Made by a program: the position numbers and the translations under genes. A DNA stretch of 64,000 nt from Candidatus Uhrbacteria bacterium (lineage in GTDB: Bacteria > Patescibacteriota > Patescibacteriia > 2-12-FULL-60-25), in assembly GCA_021413945.1 (NCBI GenBank), contig JAIOPK010000006.1:62001-126000 (forward strand), read 5' to 3'. The notes under the pieces are model-generated. The model was not told the DNA's origin. It made no database searches and saw only the letters and a program-made list of their open reading frames with translations. This document shows positions 53,508-61,243 of the stretch, in pieces; the first letter of the stretch is position 1; each line of letters opens with the position of its first letter.

Positions 53508-54755
53508 ATGCGCGTGATTACGGATTTTCACCTCCATTCCAAATGGTCGCGTGCGTGTTCTAAGGATCTGACGATCCCAAATATTGCTAAGGCTTGTGAG
53601 CGCAAAGGTATCGACTTTGTCGGGACGTCTGACTTTACCCATCCGGCATGGCGCGGGGAGATCGGCCGCGAACTTGTCGATGAGGGCGGGGGGACGTTTC
53701 GATTGCGTGATGAATCTTCCAAAACTCGCTTTCTACTCGCGACGGAGCTTTCGTGTATTTATAAGCGCGGCGGAAAAGTGCGGCGCGTGCATCTTTGTGT
53801 GTTGTGTTCGTCGCTCGACGGTGTTGATCGCTTCACGAAGGCGCTTGTCGACCGCGGATGCAATATTAAAGCGGATGGTCGTCCGATTCTTGGTATCGAC
53901 TCGGAAGAGTTGCTAAAAATGCTGCTTGAAGCCGATCCGGAAGCACTCATGATTCCCGCACATGCGTGGACGCCGTGGTTTGCTGTGTTTGGTTCGATGT
54001 CGGGATTTGACTCGCTTGACGAATGTTTTGGCGAGATGACGCCGCATATTCATGCGATTGAAACCGGTTTGTCGTCGGATCCAAAGATGAATTGGCGATT
54101 ACCGTCGCTTGATAACGTGTTTCTTGTCTCAAATTCCGACGCACATTCTCTCGACAAGCTTGGACGTGAAGCGAATGTATTCGACATGGTCGCGCCGAGT
54201 TACGCAGAATTACGACGCATCCTTGTAGAAAAAGATCTCAGTAAGTTTATCGAAACGATCGAGTTTTTTCCGGAAGAGGGGAAGTACCACACGGATGGAC
54301 ATCGACTTTGCGAGTTTTCGTGTGCGCCGCAAGAGACGAAGCGCCTTAAAGGCTTGTGTCCAAAGTGCGGGAAACCTCTTACGATCGGCGTACTGCATCG
54401 CATCGATGATCTAGCCGGTCGCAGTGAGGGTGAACGGGGGAAGCTTGCCGTGCCGTATCGATCGATCGTGCCGCTCGCTGAATTGATCGGAAGCGTGTTT
54501 GATGTCGGCGCATCGTCCAAGAAAGTTGCGCGTGAAGTCGAGAAACTTGTGAAGGATGGGCGAACGGAGTTTGGTGTTTTGCTGGATGAATCGGTATCGA
54601 CGCTCGGAACGGTGACATCGTCGGAGATCGTGGAGGCGATTGTACAGATGCGTGAGGGAAAGATGGATATCCGGCCGGGTTTTGATGGTGAATACGGCGT
54701 GATCCGTGTCGCCGCAGGAATGATGCCAAAACCCGAACAAAAGAATTTGCTGTAA
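53508..54755 (+). CDS. endonuclease Q-like PHP-domain protein
   Basis: 415 residues. PHP domain: DFHLHSKWSRACSKDLT (HxH), FVGTSDFTHPAWR, LATELSCIYKRGGKVRRVHL, MIPAHAWTPWF and SNSDAHSLDKLG. Then a four-Cys zinc site (LCEFSC...GLCPKCGKPLTIGV) and a C-terminal domain. This order matches endonuclease Q, known from Thermococcales and a few bacteria, which nicks DNA 5' of deaminated bases (uracil, hypoxanthine, xanthine) and abasic sites. It is about the usual length. Last gene of the SOS-linked operon. Confidence 0.88.
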   Translation: MRVITDFHLHSKWSRACSKDLTIPNIAKACERKGIDFVGTSDFTHPAWRGEIGRELVDEGGGTFRLRDESSKTRFLLATELSCIYKRGGKVRRVHLCVLCSSLDGVDRFTKALVDRGCNIKADGRPILGIDSEELLKMLLEADPEALMIPAHAWTPWFAVFGSMSGFDSLDECFGEMTPHIHAIETGLSSDPKMNWRLPSLDNVFLVSNSDAHSLDKLGREANVFDMVAPSYAELRRILVEKDLSKFIETIEFFPEEGKYHTDGHRLCEFSCAPQETKRLKGLCPKCGKPLTIGVLHRIDDLAGRSEGERGKLAVPYRSIVPLAELIGSVFDVGASSKKVAREVEKLVKDGRTEFGVLLDESVSTLGTVTSSEIVEAIVQMREGKMDIRPGFDGEYGVIRVAAGMMPKPEQKNLL

Positions 54756-54758
54756 ATG

Positions 54759-54785
54759 AAAATCCCTCAGCGTGTGCTGAGGGAT
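54759..54785 (-). terminator. terminator of the histone-like peptide gene
   Basis: ATCCCTCAGC-acac-GCTGAGGGAT followed by TTTT on the minus strand only; the plus strand has no U-run, so it mainly serves the minus-strand gene. Confidence 0.75.
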
Positions 54786-54809
54786 CCTCCTCCGGTCTGA
54801 GAAGTGCGA

Positions 54810-54914
54810 CTATGCACGCTTCTTAGCCTTCTTAGCCTTTCGCTTCGGAGCGGCCTTTCGCTTCGGAGCGGCCTTGCGCTTCGTTGCTTTCTTCGCTTTC
54901 TTTTTTGCTGCCAT
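54810..54914 (-). CDS. very basic histone-H1-like peptide (34 residues)
   Basis: ATG at 54912-54914, stop TAG at 54810-54812. The product begins MAAKKKAKKATKRK, continues with two copies of KRKAAP-type repeat and ends KAKKAKKRA. It consists almost only of Lys, Arg and Ala with two Pro and one Thr. A strong Shine-Dalgarno (AAAGGAG, nine bases before the ATG), an extended -10 promoter and a dedicated terminator show that it is a real, probably abundantly expressed gene. Likely a DNA- or RNA-coating nucleoid peptide like the tails of bacterial H1-like proteins; a ribosome-associated role is possible. Confidence 0.8.
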   Translation of the reverse strand: MAAKKKAKKATKRKAAPKRKAAPKRKAKKAKKRA

Positions 54915-55009
54915 GGTTATCAGCTCCTTTCTTATTTCACCGTCGGATTTAATTTCCAATCGGTGCTCGCGTAGCGTGTCACAGAGATCACGTACTCGAA
55001 AGCAAGTTT

Positions 55010-55018
55010 AGTATAACA
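55010..55018 (-). promoter_or_regulatory. extended -10 promoter of the histone-like gene
   Basis: Minus-strand TGTTATACT (-10 TATACT at 55015-55010). A TTGACG lies further upstream but 21 bp away. Start near 55003 gives an about 89-nt leader. Confidence 0.55.
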
Positions 55019-55038
55019 CAGAATATATTTTTTGTGCG

Positions 55039-55662
55039 TCAAGAAGCAGATGTGGATAGACGATGCGCGTACATCGTGACGCCGCTGATCGTAATCGGGA
55101 CTTTATCAAAGCGAAATTTTTTGTTCTTCACGAGTTTACGTGCGGCGCTCGTCAATAAAATTTCTCCGCGCTCCGCAACGTCTTCACCAAGTTTGGATGC
55201 AAGATTTAATTCATTGCCGTACATGTCTTCACAAAATAAAAGTACGGGACCATGACCGATGCCGATGGAAACATGGACGTCGCTCATGTCATCGGTCATG
55301 AGGTTGGCGATCTCGAGGTCGTGATGAATCTGCAAACTTGCCGACAAGGCTTTTTCCGGGTTCGGGAATACGGCAAAACAGTTGTCGGCCTCAAACTTGA
55401 TGACGACACCGTCAAAACGGGCGACCACCGGTTTTACGATGCGCCGCATACGCTGGATCATCGCGAGAAAATGGATAATGCCATAGCGCTGGACAGCTTT
55501 ACTGAAGCCGCTCATGTCGAGAATGAAGATGGTTCGGGTCTGTTCAAAGCTCTTTTTGATTTTGGAATCGAGCGCTTTGGTCTTTTCCGGGTGTTCGATC
55601 CGTTGGTCGAGGAGATGGTGTAGAAGCTCGCAAGAAGGGAGGTTTTTGGCTTTTTTAGGCAT
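55039..55662 (-). CDS. class III nucleotidyl cyclase-domain protein
   Basis: 207 residues, soluble. A short helical N-terminus precedes one cyclase catalytic domain (about 43-200): FILDMSGFSKAVQRYG (metal Asp49), VVIKFEADNCFAVFP (Lys89, Asp93) and YGNELNLASKLGEDVAERGEI (Asn153, but Lys157 where the transition-state Arg normally stands). The base-specifying position carries Lys89, as in adenylyl cyclases. Activity is therefore plausible but uncertain. No cAMP receptor is in the window. Confidence 0.82.
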   Translation of the reverse strand: MPKKAKNLPSCELLHHLLDQRIEHPEKTKALDSKIKKSFEQTRTIFILDMSGFSKAVQRYGIIHFLAMIQRMRRIVKPVVARFDGVVIKFEADNCFAVFPNPEKALSASLQIHHDLEIANLMTDDMSDVHVSIGIGHGPVLLFCEDMYGNELNLASKLGEDVAERGEILLTSAARKLVKNKKFRFDKVPITISGVTMYAHRLSTSAS

Positions 55663-55673
55663 ACATGACCATC

Positions 55674-55702
55674 TTGACAGTTGGCGAAAATCTTGTCATG
55701 CT
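55674..55702 (+). promoter_or_regulatory. promoter of the RRM gene
   Basis: -35 TTGACA (55674-55679), 17-bp spacer, -10 CATGCT (55697-55702). Start near 55709 gives a leader of about 113 nt. Confidence 0.6.
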
Positions 55703-55788
55703 GTGGATGGATATCAACGTGCGAAGGTCCGTCCTATGGTCGGGGAAGTGGTCGCGCAGACGAGAATCCGTATTCATTCGTTAACGCC

Positions 55789-55814
55789 GATCGTGTCTCT
55801 TACAGGATACGATC
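55789..55814 (+). promoter_or_regulatory. hairpin in the RRM-gene leader
   Basis: Ten-bp stem GATCGTGTCT / GGATACGATC (two G-U pairs) with a 6-nt loop, ending 7 nt before the ATG at 55822. It could mask or expose the ribosome entry site with temperature. Confidence 0.6.
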
Positions 55815-55821
55815 AACCCAC

Positions 55822-56091
55822 ATGCCCACGAAATTGTTCGTCGGAGGCATCCCGTACCGTATGACGGACGAGGAGCTTCGACAGCATTTCTCCCAGGCTG
55901 GTGAGGTGCTTTCAGTCTACATCCCCATGGATCGTGAGACGCAGCGCCCGCGTGGTTTCGCCTTCGTTGAGATGGCGGAAGACGCAGCTGCCGACAACGC
56001 AATCACCATGTTCGATGGTACAGACATGGGTGGCCGCCGCATTGCGGTCAACAAGGCCCGCCCAATGGAAGCCCGCGCCCCTCGCGCCTAA
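55822..56091 (+). CDS. RRM-domain RNA-binding protein
   Basis: 89 residues from the ATG at 55822 (MPTKLFVGGIPYRMTDEELR). A single RRM with RNP2 LFVGGI and RNP1 RGFAFVEM and a short basic tail (NKARPMEARAPRA). Related to the small cyanobacterial Rbp and bacterial RRM proteins, several of which are cold-induced. The long structured leader fits that. Monocistronic with its own terminator. Confidence 0.95.
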   Translation: MPTKLFVGGIPYRMTDEELRQHFSQAGEVLSVYIPMDRETQRPRGFAFVEMAEDAAADNAITMFDGTDMGGRRIAVNKARPMEARAPRA

Positions 56092-56106
56092 TCGCGCCCG
56101 GAGAAA

Positions 56107-56139
56107 ACAAAAATCCCTCGATCGTCGAGGGATTTTTGT
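56107..56139. terminator. bidirectional terminator between the RRM gene and gatB
   Basis: ACAAAAATCCCTCGA-tcg-TCGAGGGATTTTTGT, perfect stem with U-runs on both strands. Confidence 0.93.
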
Positions 56140-57675
56140 TTATACGCCGATCTGCTTCTTGATCTCCTGTTCCGCCGCTTCCGGATTTGTTCTTCCCTCC
56201 GTCGACTTCATGATAACGCCGACGAACCATTTCACAAGCGCAACTTTTCCCGCTTTGATCTGTGCGACTTGGTCGGGATTTTGCGCGATGAGCTCTGAGA
56301 CAAGTTTCGTGAGTGCTGCCGGATCGTTCATCTGTCCTAAGTTGTGTTCCTCCATGATCTGCGACGGATCTGCGCCGGTGTCGACCATGAATTGCAGAAG
56401 CTTCATCGCATTGGCGGAATTGATCTTCCCGGTTTCGATCATGTGCAGGAATTCCGCAAAGTTTTCCTGTGTGATGTTTGCGTGAGCGATTGTTTTACCT
56501 TGTGCCGCCAAAATGCCCGCGAGCTTACTTGCGAGCCAGCCGGAAACGAGTTTGGCGTATTTGGTTTTGTGAGCTGCGAGTAATTCGCCGCCGCTCACGT
56601 CGTTTCGTTTGTCCGTCGATTCGAGCCAGCCGCCAACTTCACTCAACGTCGCTTCCGCAAAATCCGCCCAGCCTTCGGTCGCGACAAGAACGCGAGCGTC
56701 TTCCGGTGCAAAGCCCCATTCCTCGACGATGCGAACGCGGCGCATTGCAGGGAGTTCCGGTAATCGAACTTTTTCTTCTTCGCGAATCGCGATCAAGTCG
56801 AGCGGACGCAGATCCGGTTCCGGAAAGTAGCGATAATCGGCAAACGTTTCTTTGAGACGCTGTTCGAACGTAACGTTTTTGTTTTCGTCGAATCCGCGAG
56901 TTGCACCTTCGGGAAGTCCGCCGGAGTTATAAACTTCGAGCTGGCGTTCGATTTCGTATGTCAGCGCGCGCTCGACGGAGCGGAAAGAGTTTAGGTTCTT
57001 AATTTCGATCTTGGGATTTAATCCGGCTTTGAGCGGCTTGTTATCTTCGCCGACTTCGAGAAGCGAGATATTGGCGTCGCACCGCATGAAGCCTTTTTCC
57101 ATGTCCGCGTCTGAAGCGCCGACGGCACGCAGAACGGCCTGTAGCTCCTGCAGGAAGGCGCGCGCTTCGCTCGGGGTGCGGATGTCCGGTTCGGTTACGA
57201 TTTCGAGCAGGGGTTGTCCGGCGCGGTTGAAATCGACGAGCGTTGCATTGGTGGCGCCGTCATGAATGTTTTTTGCCGCATCTTCTTCCAAATGCGCACG
57301 CGTGATGCCGACGCGGATACGATCGCGGGGCGGAACATTGCCGGGAACCTCGACGTCAAAGTGGCCTTCGATACAGATCGGGTGATCGAATTGGGAAATC
57401 TGATATCCCTTTGGAAGGTCGGGATAGAAATAATTTTTGCGATCAAAATGCGCTTCATCCGGAATGCGACAGCCGAGAGCGAGCCCTGCGCGCACACCAA
57501 GGCGTAAAGCTTCCATGTTTACAGCAGGAAGCGCGCCGGGTTGACCGGTGCAGACATGACAGATCGACGTGTTGGGCGCCTCGCTGTCATCGACGTTTGC
57601 GCAGCCGCAAAACATCTTACTCTTGGTTTTAAGTCGGACGTGGATTTCCAGGCCGATAATCGGAATCAGGCGCAT
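56140..57675 (-). CDS. gatB: Asp-tRNA(Asn)/Glu-tRNA(Gln) amidotransferase subunit B
   Basis: 511 residues. GLEIHVRLKTKSKMFCGC and CHVCTGQPGALPAVN hold the zinc-site Cys of the cradle domain. Then LGCRIPDEAHFDRKNYFYPDLPKGYQIS, LDFNRAGQPLLEIV-type segment (LVDFNRAGQPLLEIVTEPD), and the C-terminal YqeY/GatB tail domain. With GatA and GatC it converts misacylated Glu-tRNA(Gln) to Gln-tRNA(Gln). gatA and gatC are not in the window. Probably co-transcribed with the two membrane-protein genes upstream (18-nt gap). Confidence 0.98.
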   Translation of the reverse strand: MRLIPIIGLEIHVRLKTKSKMFCGCANVDDSEAPNTSICHVCTGQPGALPAVNMEALRLGVRAGLALGCRIPDEAHFDRKNYFYPDLPKGYQISQFDHPICIEGHFDVEVPGNVPPRDRIRVGITRAHLEEDAAKNIHDGATNATLVDFNRAGQPLLEIVTEPDIRTPSEARAFLQELQAVLRAVGASDADMEKGFMRCDANISLLEVGEDNKPLKAGLNPKIEIKNLNSFRSVERALTYEIERQLEVYNSGGLPEGATRGFDENKNVTFEQRLKETFADYRYFPEPDLRPLDLIAIREEEKVRLPELPAMRRVRIVEEWGFAPEDARVLVATEGWADFAEATLSEVGGWLESTDKRNDVSGGELLAAHKTKYAKLVSGWLASKLAGILAAQGKTIAHANITQENFAEFLHMIETGKINSANAMKLLQFMVDTGADPSQIMEEHNLGQMNDPAALTKLVSELIAQNPDQVAQIKAGKVALVKWFVGVIMKSTEGRTNPEAAEQEIKKQIGV

Positions 57676-57693
57676 ACAGTCACACCCTACGCC

Positions 57694-58449
57694 TTAGCGG
57701 GTCTTTTTCAAGGAGTGATAAATCTTTACGAGATAGATGACGCCGAGCGGAAGAAAAATCGCTTGGACGATGCCGGAGAGGACGCCTTGGAGGCCGTCGG
57801 TAAGCGAGACTTGCATGCCCATGTTGGAGCTTGTTGCGGCGAGAGCAAATGATTTATCAAAGCCGACAAACAACCCGATCACCATGACCAGAACAAGCAT
57901 CGTAAGCATCATCAAGAGTCCAGTCATGAAACCGCTCGCGAGAATGCGGCCAAAGACCTGCCACCAGCGTCCTTTGACGAGCTCATGCGAGGCGGCCAAT
58001 GCTTCCGTGCCGCGCAAACCGTTTTCGAGCAGAATGATCGGCGCAAAGGAAAAGGCGATCGACATCCAGATTCCCGGAAGGACAAAAGCGATAATACCGC
58101 CGGCAACGGCAAGGGAGCGCAGGATCATGACCCAGATGAACGGCCAAAAGAGTGCGCGGCCGCGTACGTCGTCGTATTTTGCTTTGACATCGCCGGCATC
58201 GCGCTTGCGAATGACGTCGGTCAGGATGAGGGTTGTGTGTACGATAATCGCACCGCCGGCCAAGACGGCGATCAAACGCAGGACCGTGGCGCCCAAGGGC
58301 GGTAGCGGGCTTGCGAGTAGGGTCGCGATGAAGCCAAGGAGGGAAGCTCCAAGGAAGCGAATCGACAACTCGAGGTTTGGTTTCCAGTCGCGGATGAATT
58401 GGTCCCAACCTGAGCCTAGGAGTTCTCCAAACGAAATGAGCGGTTTCAT
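57694..58449 (-). CDS. six-TM membrane protein, second of a paralogous pair
   Basis: 251 residues. N-terminal amphipathic motif ELLGSGWDQFIRDWKPNLEL followed by about six TM helices. The central segment VLPGIWMSIAFSFAPIILLENGLRGTEAL...SHELVKGRWW is shared with the upstream neighbour. Similar 'GIW...VKGRWW' proteins (DUF975/YciC-like group) are widespread but uncharacterised. Six bases after its paralogue. Confidence 0.72.
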   Translation of the reverse strand: MKPLISFGELLGSGWDQFIRDWKPNLELSIRFLGASLLGFIATLLASPLPPLGATVLRLIAVLAGGAIIVHTTLILTDVIRKRDAGDVKAKYDDVRGRALFWPFIWVMILRSLAVAGGIIAFVLPGIWMSIAFSFAPIILLENGLRGTEALAASHELVKGRWWQVFGRILASGFMTGLLMMLTMLVLVMVIGLFVGFDKSFALAATSSNMGMQVSLTDGLQGVLSGIVQAIFLPLGVIYLVKIYHSLKKTR

Positions 58450-58455
58450 ATTTTT

Positions 58456-59244
58456 TTATTTGGAAGCCGTCTCTGTCAACGACTTATAGAGATTGGTCCA
58501 TACGGAGATGCGCGCCAAAGTAAGGAGAACGCTGACGACGACCGCGAGGACGATAAAGACGAGCAGGGCGATCGGGAGCCCGACCATGGCAATCGGACCC
58601 AAGGCCGCAAGCGCGGTTGCTTGGTCGGTGCCCTGTTCAAGCGCGTAGATGAACGCGCTGAACGGCACGCTGGCGATCGCGATCAACGCGCCAAACAAAA
58701 GTCCGAAAATGACCGACACGCCGATTCCGTAGACGAGCTGGGGAACGAGAAAGCCGATAAGCGTTGCCCACCATCGGCCTTTGACGATGTCGTAGGACTT
58801 TTTCATCGCCTGCCAACCGCCTTTGCCCTCGTTCAAGTAAATCGGCATGGCCATCGAGAACGCGACGGCGAGCCAGATGCCCGGAAGAATGAAGAGCAAA
58901 AATGCCGGGATGAGAATCAAGCCAGTGAGCGCGCCGATCCATGCGAGCGAGACGATGTCTTGGAAAGAAACGCTCACTTCCTTTTTCTTGTCGAGGAAAT
59001 AACGAAACAATCCCGACATGAAATAGAGCGAAGCGGCCCAGACAAGGATGAAGGCGATGAGTTGGTAGGCGACGTTTTGCGACAGCTCGGGTTCCGCGAT
59101 TTGCGGTAAAGCGAAGGCGATGTTGATGAGGGCGGGAACAAGGGTGATACCGAGCGTCCAGCCGAGGGTCGGTTTCCATTCCTTGAACATCGCGTTCCAG
59201 GAGTCGGCCAATAGCTTATCGAGTCCAATCAGGGGTTGGTTCAT
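58456..59244 (-). CDS. six-TM membrane protein, first of a paralogous pair
   Basis: 262 residues from the ATG at 59242-59244 (MNQPLIGLDKLLADSWNAMF), chosen because it lines up with the start of the paralogue; ATG 59253 is the alternative. KLLADSWNAMFKEWKPTLGW, then six TM helices with ILPGIWLAVAFSMAMPIYLNEGKGGWQAM and YDIVKGRWW. Function unknown. First gene of the operon leading into gatB and divergent from thyA by about 110 bp. Confidence 0.72.
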   Translation of the reverse strand: MNQPLIGLDKLLADSWNAMFKEWKPTLGWTLGITLVPALINIAFALPQIAEPELSQNVAYQLIAFILVWAASLYFMSGLFRYFLDKKKEVSVSFQDIVSLAWIGALTGLILIPAFLLFILPGIWLAVAFSMAMPIYLNEGKGGWQAMKKSYDIVKGRWWATLIGFLVPQLVYGIGVSVIFGLLFGALIAIASVPFSAFIYALEQGTDQATALAALGPIAMVGLPIALLVFIVLAVVVSVLLTLARISVWTNLYKSLTETASK

Positions 59245-59354
59245 ATGGCTCATAGGATAGCGAAAAACCTCGCCGACGGGAAGCGCGGCTCCATTCGTAT
59301 TGACTTCCCGCGTTCCGCTCGCGACCATGGGCTCACTTATCCCTTCTTTTACCT

Positions 59355-60269
59355 ATGATGAAGCCCCTTGCCGAGCGGACGCCGGATGCGCAGTACCAGC
59401 GTCTGTTGCGCGATATTTTGGAGCGCGGTGAACGCACCAATAGTCAGCAAGGCGTCGATGCGATCACGCTCATGGGGCCAAATCCGCTCCATTTCAAGTT
59501 TGAAAACGGGTTCCCGATCATTAATGAGCGCAATATGGCGCCCAACGAGTCGGAACGGCTTCCGGTGACAATTTGGCGCCAAGCCATCGCCGAGATGTGT
59601 GCGTTTGTGAATGGTGTGCGTACGCAGCAAGGTTTGGTTGAATTTGGATGTCATTGGTGGGAATCGTGGGTGACGCCCGAGAAGTGTGCGAAACGCGGGT
59701 TGGAAGCCGGCGATCTCGGACCCGGTTCTTACGGAGCCGCGTTTCATGATTTTCCTACGGCAGAAGGCGAGACGTACAATCAATTTAAAAATATCATCGA
59801 GCAGATCCGCGAGTTTCCGCATTTGCGCACGCATTTCATCTCGCCTTGGATTCCGCAGTACACAATTCGCGGTGAAGGCAAACAGCAAAAAGTTGTCGTG
59901 GCCCCATGTCACGGATGGATTCACTTGCGCGTGATCGACAATAAACTCACTTTGCACATGTTTCAGCGTTCGGCCGACGTACCCGTCGGCGTTCCCGCGA
60001 ACATGGTGCAGTACGGTGCATTGCTCATGATGATTGCGCATGCAACGGGAACGATTCCGTACGAATTTGTTCATAGTTTTTCGGATGCGCACATTTATGT
60101 CGACCAGGTGCCGGCCGTCGAAACAATGCTCGCTCGCGAACCGAAACCGCTTGCGACATTGAAGATGGATACTTCCGTGAAAGATTTTTTCGACTTTCGC
60201 AAAGAACACTTCACGCTTGAGGATTACACGCCGCATCCGGGAATTAAGGGTATTCCCGTAGCTATCTAA
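59355..60269 (+). CDS. thyA: thymidylate synthase (ThyA-like, divergent)
   Basis: 304 residues. Catalytic Cys in VVAPCHGWIHLRV (usual PPCH), dUMP-binding HMFQRSADVPVGVPANMVQY (RSxD, and the Asn that discriminates dUMP from dCMP) and FSDAHIYVDQVPA (usual GDxHIYxNH). N-terminal folate and phosphate loops are divergent, and an N-terminal segment of about 40 residues differs from E. coli ThyA. It makes dTMP from dUMP with methylene-THF. Followed by folA after 4 nt, which recycles the dihydrofolate. Confidence 0.88.
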   Translation: MMKPLAERTPDAQYQRLLRDILERGERTNSQQGVDAITLMGPNPLHFKFENGFPIINERNMAPNESERLPVTIWRQAIAEMCAFVNGVRTQQGLVEFGCHWWESWVTPEKCAKRGLEAGDLGPGSYGAAFHDFPTAEGETYNQFKNIIEQIREFPHLRTHFISPWIPQYTIRGEGKQQKVVVAPCHGWIHLRVIDNKLTLHMFQRSADVPVGVPANMVQYGALLMMIAHATGTIPYEFVHSFSDAHIYVDQVPAVETMLAREPKPLATLKMDTSVKDFFDFRKEHFTLEDYTPHPGIKGIPVAI

Positions 60270-60273
60270 ATCC

Positions 60274-60771
60274 ATGCTTTCCGTCATTGTTGCCGTTGCA
60301 GATAACGACGTCATTGGACGAGCGGACACGTTGCCGTGGCAGTTGTCGCGCGATTTAAAGAATTTCAAAGTGCTTACGACGGGACACCCGGTGATCATGG
60401 GATACAAGACGTTTCAATCGATCGTGTCACGTATCGGCAAGCCCCTGCCGAACCGGTTGAACATCATCTTGAGTAATGTGCCCGGATTTGTGCCTCCGGA
60501 CGATTGCGTGCTCGCCGACTCGATCGATACGGCCCTGAAGGCGGTAGATGATCAGGAGGCATTCGTCATCGGGGGAGCAAATGTGTATGCCCAGATGATT
60601 CCTCTCGCGGACCGGTTGTACCTCACCCGTGTCCACGCTCAGGCCGATGGGGACATCAAGCTAGCTCCGATTGATTTCTCGGAATGGAACTTAGTGAAAG
60701 AAGAACAATGGCCCAAGGATGAGAAGAACGAGTTTGATGCGACGTTTCAATTGTATGAGCGCAAGCGATAA
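60274..60771 (+). CDS. folA: dihydrofolate reductase
   Basis: 165 residues. MLSVIVAVADNDVIGRADTLPWQLSRDLKNFK (folate and catalytic Asp region), HPVIMGYKTFQSI and AFVIGGANVYAQMIPLADRLYLTRV are the DHFR core. It reduces the dihydrofolate made by ThyA. The next gene starts 17 bases inside its 3' end. Confidence 0.97.
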   Translation: MLSVIVAVADNDVIGRADTLPWQLSRDLKNFKVLTTGHPVIMGYKTFQSIVSRIGKPLPNRLNIILSNVPGFVPPDDCVLADSIDTALKAVDDQEAFVIGGANVYAQMIPLADRLYLTRVHAQADGDIKLAPIDFSEWNLVKEEQWPKDEKNEFDATFQLYERKR

Positions 60772-61243
60772 TCGATATATCAATCTTTCATCCGTGCGTC
60801 GCGACGATCAACGCGATGTGATGGTTGAGATTGCCAAGCAAGGGCACTGCCCGTTTTGTGCGGAGAATCTGGAGAAGTATCACAAGAATCCTATTTTACA
60901 AGAGGGGAAGTTTTGGTTTTTGACGGAGAACCAGTGGCCGTATGAGAAAGTAAAAGAACAGCTACTCGCTATTTATAAAACGCATATCGAGCATATTTCC
61001 GAAATGGATCCTGAGGCGGGGAGCGAGCTTCTTCAACTGTTTAGCAACGAAGCCAAAAAGCGGAATATCGGCGGCGGAGTTGTTGCGATCCGTTTTGGCT
61101 CTTCCGAGTTGGGAGATTATGGTTCGAGCGTGAAACATATTCACGCGCATCTGATCGAGCCCGATTTGGTGCAACTGGCGGAAACCGAGGCGTTGAAGTT
61201 TACGTATGCGAAGTCGAAGAATTATCGGAAGCCGGACGTATAA
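60755..61243 (+). CDS. HIT family hydrolase
   Basis: 162 residues from the ATG at 60755, overlapping folA; a later ATG (60821, MVEIAKQGHCPFC) is possible. GHCPFCAENLEKYHK is a zinc-knuckle-like start and SSVKHIHAHLIEPD the histidine triad HxHxH. HIT proteins hydrolyse dinucleoside polyphosphates or nucleoside phosphoramidates. Here it sits in a nucleotide operon. Its last 44 bases overlap the end of the deaminase gene on the opposite strand. Confidence 0.9.
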   Translation: MSASDNRYINLSSVRRDDQRDVMVEIAKQGHCPFCAENLEKYHKNPILQEGKFWFLTENQWPYEKVKEQLLAIYKTHIEHISEMDPEAGSELLQLFSNEAKKRNIGGGVVAIRFGSSELGDYGSSVKHIHAHLIEPDLVQLAETEALKFTYAKSKNYRKPDV

